A DNA stretch of 64,000 nt, from assembly GCF_032118995.1 (NCBI RefSeq), contig NC_092650.1, positions 18,409,501 to 18,473,500 of the forward strand. Reading direction: 5' to 3'. How positions within the stretch are numbered: position 1 is the first letter of the stretch; each line of letters starts with the position of its first letter. Position numbers and translations under genes: made by a program. The notes beneath the pieces are model-generated. The model was not told where the DNA came from. It searched no databases and saw only the letters and a list, made by a program, of their open reading frames with translations. This DNA is from Asterias amurensis (Eukaryota; Echinodermata; Asteroidea; Forcipulatida; Asteriidae). Positions 29,397-39,200 of this stretch are shown here, one piece after another.

Positions 29397-30116
29397 TTTA
29401 TTATCCAAAACCTCCACAGAACGGTATAAAACCAGTTGATAAAGGTTCTTGTCACACAGGGCAATTTTAACATGCAACAAACTGCACTGCATGGAAAATG
29501 CACTGCATGGAATCTTTTCTTGTATGGCTTTCCAATTAACAATATTGTTTTAAAGACGGTATTAACTAGACTGACAATGCAAAACAAAAAATCCACAAAA
29601 GATTTAATTAATTTGTGTTCGTGGCAACCACATGGTGACATCTCTTAAAGTTTTACTATGCAAAAATTGCTTCTTCTACACAGAGTCTCTGTATATTTAT
29701 AGTAATGCGTGTACACCAAGGAAAACAAAACTAGATTCAAGATATTTGGATGTGAAGTAAATTTCTTAGTGTAACCAAATCATTGAAGTACTTGCAGACA
29801 TAAATAGGGCATAGGTGAAGAATTGTGCATGAACAGTGTCTCTGAAATTACACTGGCTGCCATCGTCAAGGCCTGATATTTTCCTTCATGTGAAAGTTTA
29901 AGCTTGATCAGAAATCGTCACAAAGAAATAGAGAAAAACGTTACATGTTTTGGTTCAGTTTCTAATCTTCTTGAAACACTATGTCCTATCTATGTCTTAA
30001 TGGCTTTAAGGCAGGTCCACATTGGTGGCTACAGCTGCGGCTTCATATCCATGTCATCGTGTGATGAAGTATAGGACGTCCTTAGCAGCAGTCGTAGCCG
30101 TTGTTGTAGCTGCCAA

Positions 30117-30275
30117 TAGACCTTATGCATTGACGTCATCCAGCCGCAATCTTAAAAGGTGAAACGGTGACAAATTTGTACGCGCGGCAGCACACAGGAT
30201 TGGCCAATGAAGAACCTCCTTTTGACCTCTTGGTGAGGGCACCCTACTGAAATGGCGTCATGTGCATAAGGTCTA
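30117..30275. repeat. Short MITE just downstream of the PSMB5 stop
   Basis: TAGACCTTATGCATTGACGTCA at the left and inverted TGGCGTCATGTGCATAAGGTC-TA at the right, 159 bp. It lies 47 bp beyond the PSMB5 stop, probably inside the 3' UTR. Confidence 0.75.
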
Positions 30276-30321
30276 GTCGGATACAGCATTAATCTTTACA
30301 AGGAATATGCTTAGAGACTGA

Positions 30322-33300
30322 CTACTTAGTCATGGCTTCTTTCTCCTCTTGGTATCTGTAATGTAGAAGTTTGACGTCTGTCTGTGAGATGAATTCCCAA
30401 CCTGTCTCCTTCATGTGGTACACTGTAGAGAAATGAAAACATGAGATAACGGTCAGCAAACATTTCACAGAATGATAGGTTCGAAATTGCAAATAGCCCG
30501 CAAGCTTGGGACTACCAGATTTAAGGTCGGCTACTCATTTTTCCAGTTTAATAGCCCAGTGGGCTAGTGGAAAAATAATGCAAAAATCAACGTCAACAAT
30601 GAACTCTGCTAATGGTGTGGTAAAATGAAACACTTTCGGTGACCAATTTGTGACGTAAATCAAGACGTAATGTGTTTTTCGGGCTATCAAAATCTTATCA
30701 GGGCTACTAAAAACTATCGATTACTAGCCCTACTGACTACCATGACAAAACAATTAACTCGATCCCTGGAACAACTTTTGAGAACTTTGGAAGGAAATAT
30801 GAAGCCTTGAAGCTCAACAAAGTTTTCACACAGTTAAAACAATAAAAGATCAAAATATCTTGTACAATCTGAGAAGTTTATTGAAGCTTTGGTTTAAATA
30901 ATCAAATTAAAATATTATTTCATGAGAGGGGCCTTTACGAGAGGACTTACAATTAACTACACCACCACTGTAGGCATCTCTGTGGGTCGCATGGTAGATT
31001 GCCCTTTGACCTAGGTCATAGGCTTCTTCTACAGTGAGGTCATCTTTATGACCACTGTCCAGTACACCATAAGCATACGGGGAGCCAGACCCAACGGAGA
31101 AGAGCTTGTTGGTCAGTCTGCTGCCATCACTGTCTACGTAGTACAGGCCTGGACCCTGTTAAGAAATCATTTAAAATAGCTAATACATTAAAGGAATGTA
31201 ACAGAATTGGTAAGAAACACAAATTAAAAGATCACAGATTTACATAAAACTTACACGGTCTAACGATGATGATAGTAGAATAACATCCCATGAAATGTTG
31301 ATGTCTGAAATAATATATTCGATGAAAAATAAATAATCTAATTTCGTGTTTGGAGTTTATCGCTCAGTGAGTGTTTCATTCCTTTTTGTTTTTGCACCAA
31401 TGTCATGCAAAATGTGTAATTGGTTTTTCAGTATTTTCTCTTGACCCAGATGGCAGATTGATCTCAAACTTCTACAGGTTTATCAGTTTATGTATATGGT
31501 GGATTACATAAAGTGCTTACACTGCAGCAACTGTTTTGTAAGCCTAAAAACAGTTCTGTAATGTTCCTTTAAGCCATGTTCTCAATGTGACAACAATACC
31601 CTGAACAACAATAATATTCTGAAAATTAATCATGTGTTTGACCACAGAAAAGCTGCAGAATTTAAGGCAGTGTTAGTGGTTAACACATTCAATTTAAAAA
31701 GTTTTAAATCCAATGTAAAATTGACCGCTTCAAGTTTGATTTTGTTTTTATTCACTCACCGTCTTGTCCCAGCCGCAGACCATCGTTCCCTACAAGAGAC
31801 AGACACAAAGATACCATAAAAAAAAATCGCGCACACAAAATAATATCACTTTTTATACAACAGGACTTGAAAGGTTGTCATTTTATCCAAGCCTAGTAAG
31901 AGGGAAATTGTTCACTTTAAAGGCAGTGGACACTTTTGGAATATACTCAAAATAATTATTAGCATAAAACCTTACTTGGTAACGAGAAATGGGGAGAGGG
32001 TGGTAGTATAAAACTAAGCTTGGGCGATATCGATTTATTTTATTCACGATATATCGCCGACAATATATCGCGATATTCGATATAATGGCGATTAATGAAA
32101 TTTGACATCATCAGTCTTAAAACTCCAAGTGAAAGTTGTAGAAGAGACAGTCCTAGCATAAGAGAGGTGTTCTAATGACCTATTCTTCTGGTTTTACTCC
32201 AAACCTATGGGGTGCAAGATGTCTCAGCTAGCAAATACATCGCGATATTTAATCGATATATCGATACATCGCGATTATCGCGATATATCGCGATATATCG
32301 ATATTTCGATTAAAACCAAACCCATCCGATATCGAAATCGTGTCCAAATTAATATCGCGATATTCGATATTATATTGTGATATCGCCCAAGCTTATATAA
32401 AACATTGTGAGAAACGGCTCCCTCTGAAGCTGAGTACTCTTCAAGAGTAGTTATCCACAAATTTGATTTCGAGACCTCAAGTTTAGCATTTGAGGTCTCG
32501 AAATCAAGCATCTGAAAGCACATAGCTTCGTGTGACAAGAGTATTTTTTTCATTCGTTATTATCACGCAACTGCCATGACCAATTGAGCTCAAATTTTTA
32601 CAGGTTTGTTATTTTATGCATACGTGTATGTTGAGATACACCAAGTGAGAAGACTGGTCTTTGACAATTACCACAAGTGTCCAGTGTCTTTTACACAAAC
32701 ATGAAATCGGGTTCTGACAGCTTGCAGTCAGTAAAACTGGTATCTGTGAATACTGTTTAAAGTCCACGTTTGGTGGTGTCTGAACATTTAGTCATTTGCA
32801 TGTTTGATTTGAATATTGTCTGGTACAATGACGTGCTTGATCACAAGTTACCACTAAAATTTGAATTCCTCAGACTATCTAGACAGTTGCCATGTCACAT
32901 GATTAGCGGCAAGCTGCAGGCTTTGCGTAGTAACCTAAGAGACGGTGAACACACATGCACAACTCTGAATGGATGTGTATGGCACAATGGTACCAGGGTT
33001 TGCTCATCTGGAAGTAGCTATGCAAAGGTTTCCCCCGGACCATTTAACATAGCAACTGCCTCTATAGTCAGAGGAATTTAAATGTAAGCGGTGCATTGCG
33101 ACTAAGCAAGTCAATGTACCAGACATTATTTAAATCTAATTCTCAAATGGCTTAGTTAACTCACCACAGAGAGACCCATTCCTTTGTAGTTGTAAAGAAT
33201 GTTGGCCAGCAGTTTGGAGGCTGCTGCTACAGATATCCGCTCCTTGTTGCGTAACTCATAAATCCTGTGAAAACAAAACAGTTGAGTTTAGTGTACACTG

Positions 33301-36042
33301 TTAAAGTTCTACCGTTTTTTGGGGGCTTAATTTGATCAACGAGATTGGTCCCGCTTGTAGTGGTGAAAGGGGGTGGTAAATGGTATGTGCAAATGGGCAA
33401 ATGGTAGATTGAAGAAGTCGTGTTTTAAAGCCATTGGACCCTTTCGGTAAAAAAAAAAAAAAAAAGTTCACAGATTTACAAATAGTTTACAGGGTTTACA
33501 GAAGGTAATGGTGAAAGACTTCTCTTGAAATATTAGTCCATGAAATGCTTTACTTTTTGAGAAAACGGTGAAACAATATAAATTCTTGTTAGCGAGAATT
33601 ACGGATTTATTTTAAACACATGTCATGACACGGCGAAACGCGCGGAAACAAGAGTGGGTTTTCCCGTTACTTTCTCCCGACTCCGATGACCGATTGAGCC
33701 TAAATTTTCACAGGTTTGTTGTTTTATATATAAGTTGTGATACACGAAGTGTGGGACTTGGACAATACTGTTTACCGAAAGTGTCCAATGGCTTTAAGAT
33801 GGCAGTTCAATAAGGGACGAATGTAAAACTAAACAGGCAAAATTTAAGGCTATTTTTGAGATTTGCCAGGGTTATCCAAAGATGAACCTCCAGTTTGCGC
33901 TTCTAAAATCTTTAAAGACATAAAATTTCATCTTAGAAAGTGTAAGGACATTTCCATTTTGAAACTTTGCAAAATGGAAATGGCCATGGGGCACTTCTAC
34001 CAGTGGAAAATCTTAAAGTCAATGGGAAACTTTTGAAGGTGCACGAAGGTTAAGGCTTGGGCCCAAATTGGTAGAGCTTCTTAAGCAGAAAATATTGCTT
34101 AATCTTTTTCTATTAACAACTAAGCAGGAAACCAGTTACACTTTGAACACGTAAGTAAAATTGTATTTTAGCTGGTAACCTTAATCTAGTAAGCATAGGT
34201 TTGTTGTGCTAAGCAACTTTTTGTATGTTTAAGCAGCTCTATGAAATTGGGCACAGAATGGCCTTTGTGGCCTGCAAGTAATTCCAGAATTGCTTTAGAT
34301 CTAAAAATTCTCCCAAAAGGTAGGAACATTGTACAGTTGCCCCACATACTTTGTTGTCAGATGTGGGAGTCCTAAATGGCCGACTTACCGGCAGCGTTCT
34401 GCCAGGACACGCTCCCAGAACATGCAGTCTGCAGCACCTCCAGCCATGGTGCCCAATAAGTATGGGTTAATCTCAATGACTTTCTTCACCGTCTGTGAGG
34501 CTGGAAAATAAACAGTTCAAACGATCTTTAAAGTTATATAATGCAAATACGACATTAACTTGACCCTTAATAATAATAGTAATAATACTTGGTTCTTATA
34601 CAGTGCTTTATCACACCCCTAGGGGCGTATCAAAGCACTCAGTATTTTGTCCTGCAAGGTATGTGGAGCTACGTTTTGAAGTATCAGACCTATTCCTTAA
34701 AATAAATAAAAACCTGTAATGGTTTACAAGGTGATGCATCACAATTTGCTGCCAATCAAGTCAGGAACACAGGGTCGAAACCCCTTCTCTTTTGATACAT
34801 AAATGCACTGGGTTATTTTATGTGCGTACATGTAACATCAGAGTTTGAATTTGGTGCTCTTAACTGCTCGGCCACAACACTTTCATTCTGACTGATCCTC
34901 GTGTGTTTTACATGGCATTTGGCCAGCGGGCCACTAGGAAGTTCCAACACTGAGCACTTAATATTAAACATTGCTCAGTCTAGTAATTTTCTTACCAATG
35001 TAGCTGCCAGCAGTGGCTCGAGAGTCTACAGCGATTATGACACCATGTTGGAACTTGAAACCCAGGGTTGTTGTACCGTGAAGAAATTCTATCTTGGGTG
35101 ACGACCCATCCTCGGAGAGGGTCCGCAGAAACTCTGCTGGCTGCAATGGGAAGAAGGATTGTCAAGCTTGAGACATGCGTACGTAAACAAAACAACAAAA
35201 ACAAACAACAACAATCTTCTACTCATTATCTAATCAATGCCCAGTGACTGTTGGGTGGTGGGGGGGGGGGGGGGGGGTGGGGGGTTGGACTTAGAAATTT
35301 TAATGAAATATTAATAAATGTATAACTTCAAGCAAACATTGTGATTGTGATTTCCAAGATCGCAAGATGAGAACACTGACCATTTTTTTTTTACTCACCG
35401 AGTTGACTTTTATTTATTTTTTTGGAAGTAAGATTTTTTGAAACCTACTTTACTTACTTACTTAAGTATTTTTTAGTTACTTATGCTTATCCCATGTTTA
35501 AAATTAGCCTTTATTTAAAGGATTTAAGATTGGTTTTCCTTTTTATAGCCCCATCCATGGTTTTAGATACTAAATTTAAATTTAATATTTATTTAAAAAT
35601 AATTTTTATTTAAATAATTTGTTTTAATAATGAACAAACTGACTATTTATAAAAGAAAGAAACAACGACAATAATGAAAAAGTGCTGGCACACCAAAGTA
35701 GCAGGATTCAAAAACGAGAAACGTCTTCATTGATGCACCGACCGGCAACTGCAAGCACTGATGCAGAGAAAGCAGCATGAGAGAAAGTGATGAAAGTTGC
35801 ATTCTGTATGCGCCATGCCAGTGAGTGCACAAAACATTCAACGAACAAAAACAAATGCTTCAGATCGCCTATAATTTTGATATTTAAGCACAAACCTCGG
35901 CAACAGCCGGTACAGTGAACTTGGGGTTTTCAAGAGGATCATCTCGTAGAAAACTGACGTCCATACATTGCCGGGATTTGGACCCAAACCCACCACCACA
36001 ACCTCGCTGGAGATTAAATCCGCACACTGATTCAAGCGCCAT
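30322..36042 (-). CDS. PSMB5: Proteasome subunit beta type-5 (chymotrypsin-like catalytic subunit)
   Basis: Seven exons in transcript order, 35896-36042, 34996-35140, 34389-34500, 33165-33264, 31760-31789, 30951-31155 and 30322-30422, give 279 aa with intact phase. Residues 1-71 are the propeptide, cleaved after HG to expose Thr1 in [20 protein letters not shown]. Asp17, Arg19 and Lys33 (TVKKVIE) of the catalytic set and Met45 of the S1 pocket are present, as are [15 protein letters not shown], the GMGLSV turn, [12 protein letters not shown] and DAYSGG. Family knowledge: beta-5 is an N-terminal Thr protease of the 20S core that cleaves after hydrophobic residues, in cytosol and nucleus. The start ATG at 36042 gives [14 protein letters not shown], close in style to the animal beta-5 start. 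An 8-like paralogue (PSMB8) is less likely outside jawed vertebrates. Confidence 0.96.
30490..30745. repeat. Dispersed repeat with tagccc/gggcta arms in PSMB5 intron 6
   Basis: Paired AAATAGCCCGCAAGCTTGGG-type and gggctactaaaa / ctagcccta words plus agcccagtgggcta suggest a foldback element. Ends not defined. Confidence 0.4.
31917..32692 (+). repeat. R1 MITE in PSMB5 intron 4, split by a hAT-type MITE
   Basis: TTAAAGGCAGTGGACACTTTT at the left; right end ACAAGTGTCCAGTGTCTTTTA. Between ggtagtataaaac and tataaaacattgtgagaaacgg the R1 sequence is interrupted by the element at 32015-32395. Removing it restores the normal R1 order seen at 51449 and 53146. Confidence 0.9.
32015..32395. mobile_element. 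hAT-type MITE nested in R1
   Basis: 381 bp with inverted ends TAAGCTTGGGCGATATCG and GATATCGCCCAAGCTTA. It is bounded by a perfect 8-bp direct repeat TATAAAAC (32007-32014 and 32396-32403), the target-duplication length of hAT transposons. The subterminal regions are dense in gatatatcgcgat palindromes. It carries no transposase ORF. Confidence 0.9.
33425..33797 (-). repeat. R2 MITE (TTAA family) in PSMB5 intron 3
   Basis: 373 bp from TTAAAGCCATTGGACCCTTT to AAAGTGTCCAATGGCTTTAA, TTAA on both sides, with cacatgtcatgacacggcg inside (opposite orientation to 9963). One of the cleanest R2 copies here. Confidence 0.92.
34057..34256. repeat. R4 foldback MITE in PSMB5 intron 3
   Basis: TTGGGCCCAAATTGGTAGAGC at the left, inverted GCAGCTCTATGAAATTGGGC at the right, ending about 130 bp from the exon 3 donor. 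Confidence 0.8.
34570..34870. repeat. Dispersed repeat in PSMB5 intron 2 (trinucleotide run plus tttacaaggtgctg unit)
   Basis: An aataatagtaataatac run, cttatacagtgctttatcac, caaggtatgtggagctac and ggtttacaaggtgatgcatcacaat follow each other as at 40010-40140. The copies near 37610-37690 and 62200-62350 share parts of it. Confidence 0.55.
35251..35286. repeat. Poly-G tract in PSMB5 intron 1
   Basis: A run of about 19 G flanked by GGTGG and TGGGGGG, i.e. a long C-run on the transcribed-sense (minus) strand. Length may be uncertain in assembly. Confidence 0.8.
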
Positions 36043-36231
36043 GTTGATCAACTAAATTCTGCTTGTCATTCGTGAAGGGCGCCCTCTTCCGTCCAGTATT
36101 TATTTTGGTGTTCAGCAGCACCGGGGGCCGGGAGAAGAGGTGAAACGTAAACAAGTTTGTGAGGGGAGTAGAGGACTCGCGGCGGAGGGAACGGGCTGGT
36201 TTTGTTGAGAAGTTTTCTTCTCTTTCCAAAA
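36043..36231. promoter_or_regulatory. Shared bidirectional promoter of PSMB5 and the NIPSNAP3-like gene
   Basis: The two start codons diverge and are 189 bp apart. The interval is GC-richer than its surroundings (ggcgccc, accgggggccggg, cggcggaggg) and has no clear TATA box, which fits a CpG-type divergent promoter. I cannot place the transcription starts. Confidence 0.6.
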
Positions 36232-39200
36232 ATGACAGCAGTACTTGGAAAAAGGATATTCTCAGCACTGAGTGTGCTGCAGGTATTGATTGTTTGGATG
36301 TTGATATGAAATTAGATTGATTTATTTTTTTCTATTTGTAATAACAAACCGACATCATGACGACGACAGCACCAATCTAAAAATTCTAACTTATATTTTA
36401 TAACTTGTTGATAAAATTAAAAAGGTGATGTGCACAAAAAATTTGAGTAATTTTTTTTTCTTCAAAAAAATACATTTAAACATAAGGTAAAGGATTACAG
36501 TTTTTATACTTCTAGAAACTATTTAAAGGCTGGATAACTTTCCATATGGCGCCACCACTTTTTCACTCATTTTTACAAAAAGGGATATATCAATCAGGTA
36601 AATTAGATACTATATTATTTTATTTTGAATGAAAAAGTGGTGGCGCCATACGGAAACTTTTCCTAAAGGCTCACCACTGTCCCCTCTCTTTTAGATTCCG
36701 TCAACTCTTAGACAATGCAGAAACCTACATACTTCCATCAACCGCAGCAAATTCTTTGAGCTACGCACGTATGTCATTAAACCAGCCTGCTTCAAGGACT
36801 ACCTCGATCTATCAAATGAGAAATTTCATCTGCGAACGGCCCACTCAAAAAACAACGGCTTCTGGTTGTCTGAACTCGGCGGACTCAATGAAGTCACTCA
36901 TATCTGGGAATATGGTGAGAATTCTAAATTTCCCTGTTCCCAATAATAGGGAGCTTTCAACGACGGAATGGTTCTGCGACGGTATGTAGTTTTCAGCCAA
37001 ACGCTGTTGTTTTTCAGTACAACGCAGATTCATCCGAATAAAGTACTGTCGTAGAAATTGAGGGACGACGGTCCTCAAAGTTGACGCATGCGCAGATGGC
37101 GCAAATATAGTCACTGTCGTCGCAGAACCAATTCCAGTGTTTACTTGTGACTAGTAAATTCTTGAAGAAAAAAAATCTAGTACAGCTGTTTAAGGAAGTA
37201 TAGTTCTACATAAATACTTAGCTTAAAAACTTCTAGATGATATTAAAAGGTTATGGCTATCCAGCGAAATTATGTGTCAAATTATTTACTTTTTTACAGA
37301 TGACTTTGCTCATCGCACCAGCGTGCGACAGAAATTGGCCTTGGACCCAGACTGGCAGAGTCAGTACATAAAGACAATGCTGCCGTATTTAGATAAACAG
37401 GAAAATGTCGTGCTGATGGAGTCTCCTTTAAAAAAAACTGAAGATGCACCACTGCAGGAGGGAGGTAAATAATCATAATCAAATTTTAATTTAATAATAT
37501 CAAAGTCTTTTATAGCGCACGTCTACCAAACAAGGTACTCATGGCGCTGAGTAGATACAAACTGTCAGAAAGATAGGTTATTGCAGTGATGAATTCTGAG
37601 ACCATATTATTTAGCACTTTAAAAGGGTTTACAAGGTGCTACGGCGCATACAGCAGCCACAGCCAGGAACACCGGGAAGAACCCCTTCTCTTTTTTTGCT
37701 TAAAGGCACCTGGAAATAGGATTTTTTTCTTTTAAACATAAGAGTATATGTTTATTAACAATAAAACAATTTTTTGAGTAATTGTTTGTCACGATTTATA
37801 TGTTAAAAAAATTAATTAAGTGCTTGGGGGTTGACTCCGCCTACCCCTTTTGTGACGTAGGAAAAGGAAGACTTTGCCTCGATGCGTAGATAAACACACG
37901 TGCAAAAGTACATGTAATTCTAAGACGTGAGTTTCTACTCTGCGAAAAAGTTTTTTTTTCTTGTTTTCCGGCAATGCCGACCAGGTGTATTGCTGCTGGA
38001 CGCAGCAAAACAACTAAAGATGGGGTCAGTCTTCATCTATTTCCTGCAGATCCCAAGTATAGGCGGTTGCGGGCTGCGAAAGTCAGATTAACTAGAGCAA
38101 AGTGGTCTGGTCCGACGTCTTTTTCAGCGCTATGCAGCGAACACTTCGAGCCGTCGTGCTTCGAATCCGGGATACACCACTCATTTGACATGACGAGAAG
38201 AGCCATTCTTAAACACGACGCCGTCCCAACAATTTTTCCAGCTAGTGGGAAATCGAAGAGGGTATCTGAAAGACGTAATGTACGGGGGCCTGACTACAAA
38301 TTTTCTCTTCAAATATCGCGCCTTGAATTACGTCACAAACAGCGCCCTCTCGGGTCGGGGCCTACTCGTAAATTTGTAAATACAATCTAACTAATATTTT
38401 TAAACCTTAGTTAACTTTTTATTCACATTCCTCTCGTAAAAACACATATTTTAGTGACAAAAGCTTTATTTAAAAAAAAATACCACTTCCAGGTGACTTT
38501 AAGGACACAAGTGTCGCGACTGGGACTCGTACGCACACTCTGCTGATTAAAAACGCCAGAGTTTTACCACCTCAGTGCATTGGGAATGGGATTTTTATCC
38601 GTTAATCCGGAAGTTGTTGTTTCAAGCCCGAAATGGTTTAAAATTTACCCAGTCAGTTTCCCTTGCGGTTTATAATTGATATAAATCACATTTTCTCTGA
38701 AGGTGTGTATGAGCTATGCGGGTATGAAGTCAAGAAAGGTTGTGAAGATGAAGTGATGCAAATGATCATGTCTCGAGCTAAGCTGATGGAGGGGCTCGGC
38801 GACAGCAAACTGATGGGGCTGTATTCTACTGAGGTTGGACCAAACAACAGCGGTAAGTAAATCAAATGTCTATGAGTTGGTAAAGGGAAGTCACATTCAT
38901 ACAACATTCATTTATTCATTTTACAGGTAAAAATGAAAAGAAGAAAAAAAGGAATGATAACATATTCATACACATAGGAGAGAAAACAACGAAGTAGCAC
39001 CCCTGTACACTTTTAAAGGAACACGTTGCCTTGGATCGGACGAGTTGGTCAAAACAAAGCGTTTGTAACCGTTTTTTATAAAATGCATATGGTTGGAAAG
39101 ATGTTATAAAGCCATTATACACTTTCGGTAAACAGTATTGTCCAAGTCCCACACTTCGTGTATCACAACTTATATATAAAATAATCCTGTGGAAATTTAG

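Noticed and set aside
29297-29641. 114 aa minus-strand ORF downstream of PSMB5
   Set aside because: Lies in the probable 3' UTR region, AT-rich, no domain.
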